Source of the DNA: JAGVIE01 sp964520905
Lineage (GTDB): Bacteria; Bacteroidota; Ignavibacteria; UBA10030; SZUA-254
DNA: 64,000 nucleotides
Direction of reading: 5' to 3'
NCBI GenBank assembly: GCA_964520905.1
Contig: CAZFQL010000002.1
Location: 203,472-267,471 of the forward strand
A model generated the notes under the pieces. The model made no database searches and was not told where the DNA came from. It saw nothing but the letters and a program-made list of their open reading frames with translations. Positions 9,832 through 18,527 of the stretch are shown one piece after another; within the stretch, counting starts at the first letter, position 1; each line of letters starts with the position of its first letter. The position numbers were made by a program, and so were the translations under genes.

Positions 9832-10851
9832 TCAGAGCATCATCCAGAGACCAACGCCAATTATACAGGCAAACGCCCACGGGGTTAAAACTTTCCATGA
9901 AACATACATTAATTGATCAACACGCAGTCGCGGGAGCGTCCATCGCAGCCACATCTGTATAAAAACAAAGAACATTCCCTTTGAAAGGAACCAGAGCACT
10001 CCCCAAACGGGACCACTCATAAATTCACCGAATGGGCTATTCCATCCTCCCAAAAATACCGTTGCAGCGATTGCCGACACGGCAAACATATTGACGAATT
10101 CCGAAAGCATGAACATGGCAAACTTCATCCCGCTGTATTCGGTTAAATAACCCGCTACAATTTCCGATTCGGCTTCAGGTATATCGAACGGTGTACGGTT
10201 CGTTTCGGCGAGAGAAGCTACAAAATAAATGATGAATGCTATAAAAATAAACGGAAATTTTTGAAAAACAAACCAATTCCAGAACCAACCGGTTTGCATT
10301 TTGTTGATCTCTTGCAGATTTAATGTCCCGGCGATCATTACAACCGCAAGAAGCGCCAGAATAGTTGGAATCTCGTAGCTCACTATCTGTGCAACCGAAC
10401 GCATAGCGCCCAATAACGACCATTTGTTATTCGAAGACCACCCCGACATCAGAATTGCAACAACTGTTATCGATGATATGGCGACGATATAGAAGAGCCC
10501 GATGTTGAGGTTACTGCCGATGTAATCGCTGCTGAACGGTATCGTTGCATAGACTGCATAAGCACCTATGAACATCAGGTACGGAGCGAGCGTATGAAGT
10601 TTTTTATCCGCGTCGGCGGGGACAATATCTTCTTTCTGTAAAAGCTTTATCATATCGGCGATGGTTTGCGCCCATCCATGCCACCCGCCTGTGCGCATAG
10701 GTCCAAGGCGATCCTGCATGTGAGCGGAAACTTTTCTCTCCAACCATATTACTCCCAGCGCGTATGGTAAAATCCATAACAATGGGACGATTGCCATAGC
10801 TGTGTAGACGAAGAAATCATTATCTAAAATATTTCTGAGTAATTGTTCCAT
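9832..10851 (-). CDS. nuoH: NADH-quinone oxidoreductase subunit H
   Basis: Membrane subunit that forms the quinone channel at the junction of the two arms of complex I, 339 aa with eight or nine hydrophobic helices. Strongly conserved segments are visible: GVIWLERKVSAHMQDRLGP near the N-terminus, and LAETNRTPFDIPEAESEIV followed by AGYLTEYSG in the middle, which contain the glutamates of the E-channel. It follows nuoD by 4 bases and precedes nuoI by about 16. Intact and of normal length. Confidence 0.97.
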   Translation of the reverse strand: MEQLLRNILDNDFFVYTAMAIVPLLWILPYALGVIWLERKVSAHMQDRLGPMRTGGWHGWAQTIADMIKLLQKEDIVPADADKKLHTLAPYLMFIGAYAVYATIPFSSDYIGSNLNIGLFYIVAISSITVVAILMSGWSSNNKWSLLGAMRSVAQIVSYEIPTILALLAVVMIAGTLNLQEINKMQTGWFWNWFVFQKFPFIFIAFIIYFVASLAETNRTPFDIPEAESEIVAGYLTEYSGMKFAMFMLSEFVNMFAVSAIAATVFLGGWNSPFGEFMSGPVWGVLWFLSKGMFFVFIQMWLRWTLPRLRVDQLMYVSWKVLTPWAFACIIGVGLWMML

Positions 10852-10855
10852 TAAA

Positions 10856-12016
10856 TTACCTGTCTACCTCTCCCAGAACAATATCCAAACTGCCTGCAAT
10901 GGCTATCATATCTGCTATCATAGATCCTCTGGAAATTTCAGGTAAAACACTGAGATGTACGAAACATGGTGAGCGTCCTTTCACCCGGAAAGGCTTGCCG
11001 CTTCCATCACTTACAACATAGAAGCCCAATTCACCCCGCGCCGATTCGGTTCGAGCATATACATCTCCCGGATTAGGACGGATCCTCTTGGGAATTGCAG
11101 AGGCAACATCGCCATCAGGAATTTGATTAAGCGCTTGCTCAACAATATTAATACTCTGCTCCATTTCCCGGATACGAACGATATAGCGATCCCAGCAATC
11201 GCCCACGGTTCCCATTTCGCCTTTGCCGATCTGGGGTTCCCATTCAAAACGGTTATATATAGAATACGGATCGTCGCGGCGCAAATCAAAGTTAACGCCT
11301 GAACCCCGAAGAACCGGACCCGAAACACTATAAGCTATCGCGACATCTGCAGGCAATACTCCGACGTTTGCAGTTCGCTTGATAAAAATCTCATTGAAGC
11401 TGAGTAGATTGTTATATTCTTCGATTTTCGGACGGAAATATTTACAGAAATCTTTTGCCTTATCAATGAAGCCGGGGGGTAGATCATGAGATACACCACC
11501 CACCCACATATAGTTATAGAGAAGTCGGGCGCCGCATGTCATTTCATAAAGATCAAGAATTCTTTCTCTATCGCGGAACATATACAAGAATGGCGTCCAT
11601 GCGCCGATATCCAACCCGTATGTTCCCGCAGCGATAAGGTGTGAAGCAATCCGCTGCAACTCTGCCATAATTACACGAATATATTCTACGCGCTCAGGAA
11701 CTTTAATGCCGAGAAGTTTTTCAACAGCTATTACATATCCGAAATCCATGTTCATAGCCGCACAATAGTCCATACGATCGACATACGGTACGACTTGTTG
11801 ATAATTCGTCATCGACTCAGCATGTTTTTCAAAACATCTATGAAGATACCCGATCTGCGGAACTACATCTATAACTATCTCACCGTCAATAACTAACTCA
11901 AGACGTAACACGCCGTGCATGGAGGGATGTTGAGGTCCCATATTGAGCAACATCTCTTCTGTGCGAACAGTTCTGCCGGTGGATGATTTAATTGGAGGAG
12001 TTATGATTTCAGTCAT
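10856..12016 (-). CDS. nuoD: NADH-quinone oxidoreductase subunit D (49 kDa)
   Basis: Peripheral-arm subunit related to hydrogenase large subunits, forming the quinone pocket with NuoB; 386 aa. The pocket motif GPQHPSMHGVLR (two histidines) lies at about residue 27-38, and the conserved tyrosine region at about 73-85 (NYQQVVPYVDRMDY). The C-terminus GSLDIVLGEVDR is typical. Cysteines that bind Ni-Fe in hydrogenases are absent, as expected for Nuo. NuoC is encoded separately upstream (14 bases), not fused. nuoH follows after 4 bases. Confidence 0.97.
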   Translation of the reverse strand: MTEIITPPIKSSTGRTVRTEEMLLNMGPQHPSMHGVLRLELVIDGEIVIDVVPQIGYLHRCFEKHAESMTNYQQVVPYVDRMDYCAAMNMDFGYVIAVEKLLGIKVPERVEYIRVIMAELQRIASHLIAAGTYGLDIGAWTPFLYMFRDRERILDLYEMTCGARLLYNYMWVGGVSHDLPPGFIDKAKDFCKYFRPKIEEYNNLLSFNEIFIKRTANVGVLPADVAIAYSVSGPVLRGSGVNFDLRRDDPYSIYNRFEWEPQIGKGEMGTVGDCWDRYIVRIREMEQSINIVEQALNQIPDGDVASAIPKRIRPNPGDVYARTESARGELGFYVVSDGSGKPFRVKGRSPCFVHLSVLPEISRGSMIADMIAIAGSLDIVLGEVDR

Positions 12017-12030
12017 TAGTAAATTTCAAT

Positions 12031-12510
12031 TTAATAGGGAACTTTCATGCCCTGATAATATTCCGGCACCTTATAATCTTTTTGAAGAGGGTGTCCGTCC
12101 CAATCGTCGGGCATCAAAATTCTGCGCAAATCCGGATGATCGAGAAATTTTATGCCGATCAGATCATAAGCTTCTCGCTCATGCCAGTTTGCCGCGGGCC
12201 ATACGGATGCGACCGATGGAATTTCAGCTTTATCTTTCGGGACATCGACTTTAAGATTGACTTTATGTTTTTTCTTCATCGAAAAAATATTGTACACCAC
12301 GCCAAGCGTACCTTTTGTATAATCCATGCCGCTTAAACACATTAAAAAATCGAATTGAAAATCAGGATCGTCGCGAAGATATATGGCAATGTCCTTGAGA
12401 TTTGAGGGTGTAATCTTGACGTACGGATCAACAACACCTTCAATCTTAACTTCGAGAACTGCATCTGGAAATTTTTGTTTTAGCTTATCGGATATTTCTT
12501 GTTGTGTCAT
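12031..12510 (-). CDS. nuoC: NADH-quinone oxidoreductase subunit C (30 kDa)
   Basis: Peripheral-arm subunit of complex I, 159 aa from the ATG at 12510. The family signature is present: PSVASVWPAANWHEREAYDL and GIKFLDHPDLRRILMPDDW followed by HPLQKDYK near the C-terminus. The open frame extends 60 codons further upstream, but that part only overlaps nuoB out of frame; the ATG giving MTQQEISDKLKQKFP, 5 bases after the nuoB stop, is the sensible start. It is separate from nuoD. Confidence 0.96.
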   Translation of the reverse strand: MTQQEISDKLKQKFPDAVLEVKIEGVVDPYVKITPSNLKDIAIYLRDDPDFQFDFLMCLSGMDYTKGTLGVVYNIFSMKKKHKVNLKVDVPKDKAEIPSVASVWPAANWHEREAYDLIGIKFLDHPDLRRILMPDDWDGHPLQKDYKVPEYYQGMKVPY

Positions 12511-12515
12511 AAATA

Positions 12516-13007
12516 TTATGCGGTTTTCTTTACCAAACTTTCTGAGCGTATTTTTTCCTGAAGTTTCATTATACCTTCCAGCAACGCTTCGGGACGTGGC
12601 GGGCAGCCCGGAACGTATACATCTACCGGAATAACCCGATCGACTCCTTTGAGGACATGGTATCCATGTTCCCAGTAAGGACCCCCGCAATTTGCACAGC
12701 TTCCCATCGATAACACGTAACGGGGCTCAGCCATCTGATCGTATAATTTTTTAATTCGAGTAGCCATCTTCAGCGTGACAGTACCGGCAACGATCATTAC
12801 ATCGGTTTGACGGGGGGATGCGCGAAAAAAAATACCGAACCTATCGAGATCGTAATGCGACGCACCGGTTGCCATCATCTCAATCGCACAACAGGCAAGT
12901 CCGAATTGCATGGGCCACATCGATGAGAGACGTGCCCAATTCAAAAGATTGTCCATCGAAGTTATGATGACGTTGCTATTATTAAATTGTTTGTCTAAGA
13001 GTCCCAT
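12516..13007 (-). CDS. nuoB: NADH-quinone oxidoreductase subunit B (N2 cluster)
   Basis: Peripheral-arm subunit of 163 aa holding the terminal 4Fe-4S cluster N2. The unusual tandem cysteines Cys39-Cys40 (GLACCAIEMM), Cys104 (MGSCANCGG) and Cys135 (VPGCPPRPE) are all present, so the cluster should assemble. SPRQTDVMIVAGTVT and the C-terminal PEALLEGIMKLQ are standard. It is 57 bases after nuoA and 5 bases before nuoC. Confidence 0.97.
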   Translation of the reverse strand: MGLLDKQFNNSNVIITSMDNLLNWARLSSMWPMQFGLACCAIEMMATGASHYDLDRFGIFFRASPRQTDVMIVAGTVTLKMATRIKKLYDQMAEPRYVLSMGSCANCGGPYWEHGYHVLKGVDRVIPVDVYVPGCPPRPEALLEGIMKLQEKIRSESLVKKTA

Positions 13008-13064
13008 GGTTAATTATTAAAAATCTTTATTTTCAGTTTTGGGGAATACTTGCGTTGAAAAATA

Positions 13065-13457
13065 TTATTCTTTTGCCACTCTGGGAATTTGCGGTACAGG
13101 TTTATCCCACTCTAAATCACCTTTTACCCAAACGTAGGCGTAGCCGACCAAAAGTATCGCAATGAAGATCATCATTTCAACAAAAGCATACATGCCAAGC
13201 TTTTGGAAAACGACTGCCCAAGGGAAAAGAAATACAACTTCAACATCGAAGATCAAGAAGATGAGAGCAACGACATAAAAACGTATATTGAATTTAACGA
13301 TCGCGTTTCCGACCGGTGACTCCCCGCACTCGTAGGTTGATAGCTTTTCCGGGTACCAGCGATGGGGACGAATTAACCAGGCAACTGCCAAGCCGCCAGC
13401 CACAAAAACTACTCCGATCAGTAAAAAGATGAAAATCCGACCAAATTCTGTAAGCAT
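13065..13457 (-). CDS. nuoA: NADH-quinone oxidoreductase subunit A
   Basis: Three-helix membrane subunit next to NuoH and NuoJ, 130 aa, the first gene of the nuo operon. The conserved loop YECGESPVGNAIVKFNIRFY and the helix with FLIFDVEVVFLFPWAV (acidic residues inside the membrane) identify it. A promoter candidate lies 52-80 bases upstream. The neighbouring divergent transcription unit is the small RNA at 13598. No nuoE, nuoF or nuoG is found anywhere in the operon or window. Confidence 0.97.
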   Translation of the reverse strand: MLTEFGRIFIFLLIGVVFVAGGLAVAWLIRPHRWYPEKLSTYECGESPVGNAIVKFNIRFYVVALIFLIFDVEVVFLFPWAVVFQKLGMYAFVEMMIFIAILLVGYAYVWVKGDLEWDKPVPQIPRVAKE

Positions 13458-13508
13458 GAAATATTTATTTTACCAATATAATATCGAATGGTGTAACAAT
13501 TTGAACTA

Positions 13509-13537
13509 AATTTAGAAAATTTTTCCTTTAAAGTCAA
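13509..13537 (-). promoter_or_regulatory. Candidate sigma-70-type promoter of the nuo operon
   Basis: On the minus strand TTGACT (13537-13532) is followed after exactly 17 bases by TAAATT (13514-13509). It lies just upstream of nuoA and back to back with the promoter of the small RNA. Predicted transcription start is near 13502, giving a leader of about 45 bases. Note that FCB bacteria often use a different -33/-7 consensus, so the match is suggestive only. Confidence 0.5.
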
Positions 13538-13562
13538 AACAGGTTTTCGCAAAAAATTTTCC

Positions 13563-13591
13563 TTGACTTTTGTTTTTTTGTATTGTATAAT
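13563..13591 (+). promoter_or_regulatory. Strong sigma-70-type promoter of a small RNA
   Basis: TTGACT (13563-13568), a spacer of exactly 17 bases, and a perfect TATAAT (13586-13591). The predicted start, 7 bases after the -10 box, falls at 13598, exactly where the self-complementary small RNA begins. That agreement between promoter and RNA fold is the main support. Confidence 0.75.
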
Positions 13592-13597
13592 ACAAGC

Positions 13598-13674
13598 GAG
13601 CATCAGGTAGGATCCACGGTTTCTGACTTCGCCTCCCAAGTTGGAATGCCCACCTGCCGATGCTCATTTTTTTT
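13598..13674 (+). ncRNA. Unidentified structured small RNA with C-rich loop
   Basis: About 77 nt. The 5' end GAGCATC pairs with GATGCTC at 13659-13665, and the next bases AGGT pair with ACCT across a small bulge, closing the molecule. Inside, TTCTGACTT (13621-13629) pairs over 9 bp, two of them G-U, with AAGTTGGAA (13638-13646), presenting the 8-nt loop CGCCTCCC. Eight T residues follow at 13667-13674, so the closing helix plus U tract would act as a terminator. The loop contains CCUCC, the anti-Shine-Dalgarno core, as in C-rich-loop regulatory RNAs of Firmicutes; that parallel is inference. It does not match SRP RNA, tmRNA or a riboswitch that I can recognise. No ORF of useful size is present. 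Confidence 0.7.
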
Positions 13675-13696
13675 CTTCCAACAATAAATCATTCCG

Positions 13697-15449
13697 CTAA
13701 CTTTTAAACTGACCTATAATTTGCCGCCATAATTCAAACGATATCCACCAATCAAGTTCTCCTGCAAGATTTTTATTCCCGCCAAAATATTCCTTCACCA
13801 TATTCTGCAGAGCATTTTGGTCGTACGCCGGAAAATTCTTTACTTCACTCGATACTATAAGATCATTTATATACTCCTTTAATGATAGTAGAAATTCCTG
13901 TCTTGTGGGATTGTGGGATTGTGGAATTGAAACCCTATAGCCGCTTTCGCTTTTGTATACAACGAGGCTGGAACTGTGGAAAACCGATAGGGGTAAGTTG
14001 TCATTCCTTTAACGAGCGGATAGTTAGTGAGCACGGGTTGAAGTTTATGGATAAATTTTCGAAATAGTTTTCCGCCTCTTTTTATCTGAACGGGAGTCCG
14101 GAAGGCTGCTTGAACAAAGGATGGCTGCGCGAAAGGCATATAGTTGACAATTTCTTCATCTATGCGGCTTTGATCCATGCCTGCGTAATTCGGAAAGCGA
14201 TATTGAACAATTAAGAGGTCAAAAAAATTTCAACCCCAATTTTATCTACCGGGGGCATTTCATCGCGCATTGAAATAAGCTGTTGATTGACCCCCCTTCG
14301 CATAACATTAATGGTTTCACTATTGAAGATCGATGCACGATGTGATTGAATATAACGGAAAATCTCAACAGGAGAATCGTGAAGCAGCTTGCGTCTTCCC
14401 TTCCAGTATAAACGGTTAAGAAATTGCCTGCGTGCAATCTCACCCATGCCGCCATCAATCATGATTCGATTCATTCTATTTAACTCAGGATAAAAACGAA
14501 GTTTCAACCAACTTGATACCGGCGTTGTCAAACATGTCTTGGCGATATATTCTCGCAACACAATAAGATTTGTTCCAATTTCAGGGATTGACTCCGGGAA
14601 ATAATGTTGATCAAGATGATAATCGTTCGCGATCTGTTGAGCAACCTTGACATCCGGTTCATTGGAATGACCAAAGAGGTGTAGTGAAAATCGGTTTTTA
14701 CTTTTTGCAAGAAGACAGGCAAGAAGCAGCCGGGAATCTAATCCGCCCGACAAACCAAGCGATAATACGGAATCATTCTCAATTTCAGGATTTAGGAGTG
14801 AGGAAAGAGTTTGTTCGAGTGGTTGTGAATTTTCCGGTGAAAAATTCGGTAACCACAGTGTGTTATGTATTTCTATCGATGTCGGTTTGCATATAGCGAC
14901 TCCACCCGGACCAAGGCGTTGGATCCCTTTTACCAAACAACCGTATGAAAGCTGATTAAACGTCAACCAGTGGGACCCGAATTGTTCAAAATCAATTTCA
15001 CTCTTGCCAGTTAAGAGCGCCACCCAATCCAGGCGAGTGGTAAAGATTACACTGTTCGCCAACCGTAAGATGTAAAGTGTTCTCAAACCAAATTGGTCTG
15101 AAAAACATTCTACTATTCCATTTTGCCACCGGATCGCTACGAAGTGCCCATCAATGTACGATAGGTCTGGCTTCTTCTTACTTAAAAGAGTTTGCCAATC
15201 TGAAGCCTTGAGAAATCTGCACGATGCTTCCTTTCGTTCGATACCTAATCCGACGGTCATCCAACCGCTTTCCCTTGATTTTGGGTCTATGCTCAAGTAT
15301 CCGGTAAGGCAGGTATCTGAAATCCCCCCCGATGCAAGATAAATCTGATTATTTTGAAAGTGGTGAATTGACGGTGGATGAATTTTTGAAATGATTTGGA
15401 TAAAATCGGAGGAAATCTGATCGCTAATAATTCCGAGGATCCAGCTCAT
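13697..15449 (-). pseudogene. Asparagine-synthetase-like protein, broken by two frameshifts
   Basis: The first segment (15449-14211, 412 aa) has an N-terminal glutaminase-like domain and the ATP-binding motif LSGLDS-type loop LGLSGGLDSRLLL. It then ends in ...GVEIFLTS at a run of seven Ts near 14221-14227. One base back the frame continues as DLLIVQYRFPNYAGMDQSRI (to about 13985), and a further -1 step restores a C-terminal segment ending at 13697 with GNKNLAGELDWWISFELWR, typical of this family. Both breaks are repaired by adding one base. The N-terminus is MSWILG, so the catalytic Cys2 of true asparagine synthetases is Ser; the ancestral protein was probably not glutamine-dependent. It sits 36 bases after the adenosyltransferase gene. 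Alternatives are assembly errors or -1 frameshifting at T TTT TTG. Confidence 0.75.
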
Positions 15450-15485
15450 ATTAACAGAGTAAGATGAGCAAAAAAATGTGATTCG

Positions 15486-16028
15486 CTATTGCTGCCACTT
15501 CATTTCAGAGGTGTGGCTAAGAGCATTGCTCCAACGCGCCAGAACGAAAAGTAAATCAGAAAGCCGGTTTAGATAGACGATTGGATTTTCACCGATAGAT
15601 TCTTCATTTGAAAGATGAACCGCCAATCGTTCTGCGCGTCTGCATATCGTCCTCGCAAGGTGAAGCATTGCAGCAGTACGATTTCCACCCGGTAAGATAA
15701 ACTGTCTCAGTGGTTCAAGTTGTGGCTCTAACTTATCAATATGTTGTTCAAGACGGGAGACGGCAGATGCATGAATATGTTTTGTTTTTTTTATACAGGT
15801 GTCGGCAGGAGTGGCAAGATCGGCACCAAGTGTGAATAGATCATTCTGGATTTCTTCGAGGATGGCATCTATTTCCTTTACCGTATTGATCGATCGGCAC
15901 ACCCCGATCGTGCTGTTCAATTCATCTACGGTTCCATATGTTTCGATACGAAGATTATTTTTCCGCACACGCTTCCCTCCGAATAACGATGTATCCCCCT
16001 TGTCGCCAGTTTTGGTATAAATCTTCAA
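15486..16028 (-). CDS. Cob(I)alamin adenosyltransferase, PduO type
   Basis: Transfers the adenosyl group of ATP to cob(I)alamin, making coenzyme B12; cytoplasmic. The 180-aa product begins MKIYTKTGDKGDTSLFGG, the ATP-binding N-terminus of the PduO/MMAB family, and contains GTVDELNSTIGVCRS, then LPGGNRTAAMLHLARTICRR with RxERxxV and YLNRLSDLLFVLARW at the C-terminus. The start codon is TTG at 16028, chosen because the encoded N-terminus matches the family exactly. No strong ribosome-binding site is visible. It follows the M20 peptidase gene by 24 bases on the same strand. No B12-dependent enzyme or cobalamin riboswitch was seen nearby. Confidence 0.93.
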   Translation of the reverse strand: MKIYTKTGDKGDTSLFGGKRVRKNNLRIETYGTVDELNSTIGVCRSINTVKEIDAILEEIQNDLFTLGADLATPADTCIKKTKHIHASAVSRLEQHIDKLEPQLEPLRQFILPGGNRTAAMLHLARTICRRAERLAVHLSNEESIGENPIVYLNRLSDLLFVLARWSNALSHTSEMKWQQ

Positions 16029-16052
16029 ATTGATGTAAGAAAAATTAGTCCG

Positions 16053-17432
16053 CTATTTTTTAGAGATATAATTTGGAAACTCATTATAAAAATGAGCGGC
16101 AGTTCTGATGCCGCCGAAAAAATTATCAAGGAAGATAAACTCGTTGGGTGCGTGCGCATTTTCATCGGGCAATCCGAACCCGAGAAGAACGGTATCGGCT
16201 CCTAATAATTGCTTGAATTGTACGACAATCGGGATCGAACCGCCTTCCCGCTGGTAAAGCGGTTTTTTGCCGAAGCCTTTTTCCAGAGCTGCAACTGCCG
16301 CCCGAACTCCGGGACTATCAATGGGAGTTATAGCGGGATGACCACCATGCAAATTCTTCACGGTGATGTGGACAGATTTTGGAGTAATTTTCTTGATATG
16401 TTTTTCAAAAAGTTTCGCAATCTTATCCGGATCTTGATCGGGTACTAAGCGCATAGATATTTTAGCGGATGCTTTTGAGGGAAGAACGGTCTTTGCACCT
16501 TCACCAGTAAATCCGCCCCAGATGCCGTTGCATTCTAGAGTGGGACGTGCCCAGAGACGTTCAAGAGTAGTATACCCTTTCTCACCGTATAGAACCTTCA
16601 CGCCCAAGTCATTTGCAAATTTTTTATCACTCCAAGGTAGTTTTTTGAAAGCGCTTTGTTCTGCTTTTGTCAATTTCTGGACGTCATTATAAAATCCTGG
16701 GATTGTTATACGTCCGTTTTTATCATGAAGTTGTGCGACGATTTCAGCTAATGCCTGAATAGGATTATGTACGGAACCGCCATAGGAACCCGAATGTAAA
16801 TCCTTGATGGGACCTACTAAGTCGATCTGCATATAACTTAAACCCCGTAAGCTGTAACAAACCGATGGAACGCCCTTCGCAAACATAGAGGTATCTGAGA
16901 TCAAAACCAAATCAGTTTTCAGCAGTTCTTTGTGATTTTTTATAAACGGCGCAAAATGATCGCTTCCAATTTCCTCTTCACCTTCTATAATAAATTTGAT
17001 GTTTATTGGTAGTTTGCCACCGTTTTTTAGGTATGCTTCAATTGCTTTCAAGTGAATAAAAACTTGTCCTTTATCATCGGAAGCGCCTCTTGCATAGAGA
17101 TTCCCGTCGCGGATGGTTGCCTCGAAAGGTGGTGATGTCCAAAGATCGAGGGGTTCCGGTGGTTGCACATCATAATGTCCGTAGATTAAAACTGTCGGTT
17201 TCCCCGGTGCGTGAAGCCAATCTCCATATACGATCGGGTGACCCTCTGTCGGAAAAATTTGGATGTGATCCAACCCGATATTTTTCAGTTGATCGCTCAG
17301 CCAGCGCGCACATTTCTCCATATCGGATTTATTTTGTGGATTCGTGCTAACGCTGGGTATCGACAGGAAAGTTTTTAACTCATCCAAGTAACGTGTTTGA
17401 TTATTTTCAATAAAATGTAGAATAGGGTCCAT
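16053..17432 (-). CDS. M20 family metallopeptidase (dipeptidase / ArgE-DapE-CPG2 type)
   Basis: Zinc-dependent exopeptidase or deacylase of 459 aa, cytoplasmic (no signal peptide). Metal-site motifs are in order: IYGHYDVQPPEPLDLW (first His and the Asp after it), ARGASDDKGQVFIHLKA (bridging Asp), EGEEEIGS (catalytic Glu and metal Glu), and a late histidine in DENAHAPNEF. The lid/dimerisation domain lies in between (about 200-330). Length and the SIPSVSTNPQNK N-terminus fit the dipeptidase subgroup that NCBI names M20/M25/M40 dipeptidase; the substrate cannot be read from sequence. It is the first gene of a three-gene run with the adenosyltransferase and the broken asparagine-synthetase-like gene. 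Confidence 0.93.
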   Translation of the reverse strand: MDPILHFIENNQTRYLDELKTFLSIPSVSTNPQNKSDMEKCARWLSDQLKNIGLDHIQIFPTEGHPIVYGDWLHAPGKPTVLIYGHYDVQPPEPLDLWTSPPFEATIRDGNLYARGASDDKGQVFIHLKAIEAYLKNGGKLPINIKFIIEGEEEIGSDHFAPFIKNHKELLKTDLVLISDTSMFAKGVPSVCYSLRGLSYMQIDLVGPIKDLHSGSYGGSVHNPIQALAEIVAQLHDKNGRITIPGFYNDVQKLTKAEQSAFKKLPWSDKKFANDLGVKVLYGEKGYTTLERLWARPTLECNGIWGGFTGEGAKTVLPSKASAKISMRLVPDQDPDKIAKLFEKHIKKITPKSVHITVKNLHGGHPAITPIDSPGVRAAVAALEKGFGKKPLYQREGGSIPIVVQFKQLLGADTVLLGFGLPDENAHAPNEFIFLDNFFGGIRTAAHFYNEFPNYISKK

Positions 17433-17561
17433 GCAGCACCAATAAATATTTTCTTGAAGAAGTAAAGAATTGCGAAATCAATATAGTAAAGACATTGCGG
17501 ACTTGCAAGTTAATGGGTGTTCATGTGAATTTATTAAATACAAAGCTCTTAATCTGATTTT

Positions 17562-17590
17562 TTGAAAATCGGGAAAGATTTGATTATCTT
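17562..17590 (+). promoter_or_regulatory. Candidate promoter of the haem operon
   Basis: TTGAAA (17562-17567), 17 bases, then TATCTT (17585-17590), in the 185-base divergent gap between the M20 peptidase and the first haem-cluster gene. It predicts a start near 17597 and a leader of about 20 bases. No riboswitch-like fold was seen in the gap. Confidence 0.45.
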
Positions 17591-17617
17591 ATTCATATTC
17601 AATTTGATAATTACAAA

Positions 17618-18442
17618 ATGCGCTTATATCTACAAATTTTTGAAATTCTGCTGCCCTTTTTCTATTTCAGTACTATTTGGGTATATGCGAAAATTTTTTT
17701 TCGCAGTAATAAGCTCGCAGAACGTCTCGCGCCTTCTTTTTTATATGCTACGCTTCTTTCTCACGCTTGTTACATCATCATTAGGACGCTCGAATACAGC
17801 CATCCACCTATCACGACAATCTTTGAAATTCTCTCTTTAATCGCATTTGCGGTTATTTTCTCCTATTCTTATATAGAGATCCGCACGAGGAGTAAAATGA
17901 CCGGCTACTTTATTTTAATGCTTCCATTTATTTTCCAAACCATATCATCGATTTTTATTAAGGAATTAACTGTCATTCCTCCGATACTGAGAAGTTACTT
18001 GCTTGGTTTTCATGTAACCGGCGCTCTTCTTGGATATGCGGCTATTACAATCTCGGGGGTATACGGTTTCTTATATCTTATGCTCTATCATGATATTAAG
18101 TCGAGTCATTTCAGCGTTATCTACAAACGCCTGCCTAATCTGGAGATATTGGAAGGAATGAGTTTCACGGCAACTGTTTTGGGTTTTATTCTTTTAACTA
18201 TCGCCATCATTGTTGGACTTATCTGGATGCCGCAAGCAGTAGAAAAATTTTCGTATGCTGATCCGAAACTTATCGGCACAATAGCTATCTGGATAATTTA
18301 TGCAATAGGCCTTACGGCAAAAAAAATTATTGGCTGGCAGGGCAGGCGCATCATGGTGCTGTCTCTGATTGGTTTCGCGGTTACAATGTTCTCCATGACT
18401 ATCATAAATATGTTCTTCAGCGGATTCCATAAATTTTATTAG
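17618..18442 (+). CDS. Cytochrome c assembly (CcsA/HemX-like) membrane protein
   Basis: Integral membrane protein, 274 aa, with about eight hydrophobic helices. It belongs to the CcsA/CcmC/HemX superfamily: LLGFHVTGALLGYAAITISG with a conserved histidine, and the later segment YADPKLIGTIAIWIIYAIGL followed by WQGRRIMVLSLIGF, are typical. Family members handle haem for cytochrome c maturation; a HemX in front of hemA is known in Bacillus, where it affects HemA level. Here too the gene directly precedes hemA (85-base gap), so a role in controlling haem synthesis or export is plausible but inferred. No CcsB partner is seen. Confidence 0.85.
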   Translation: MRLYLQIFEILLPFFYFSTIWVYAKIFFRSNKLAERLAPSFLYATLLSHACYIIIRTLEYSHPPITTIFEILSLIAFAVIFSYSYIEIRTRSKMTGYFILMLPFIFQTISSIFIKELTVIPPILRSYLLGFHVTGALLGYAAITISGVYGFLYLMLYHDIKSSHFSVIYKRLPNLEILEGMSFTATVLGFILLTIAIIVGLIWMPQAVEKFSYADPKLIGTIAIWIIYAIGLTAKKIIGWQGRRIMVLSLIGFAVTMFSMTIINMFFSGFHKFY

Positions 18443-18527
18443 TACATAAAGTTAGATTTGATAATTACGAAGCAAATCAGGTGACAAACATTTTGTGGTT
18501 TTTAAATCATAAATCCACATCGTTCTT

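Noticed and set aside
12511..12690. N-terminal extension of the nuoC reading frame
   Set aside because: The added 60 codons overlap nuoB out of frame and do not look like NuoC; the ATG at 12510 gives the normal N-terminus.
13598..13674. SRP RNA, 6S RNA or a riboswitch as identity of the small RNA
   Set aside because: The SRP core motif is not found on either strand, the length is too short for 6S RNA, and no ligand-binding consensus that I know is present.
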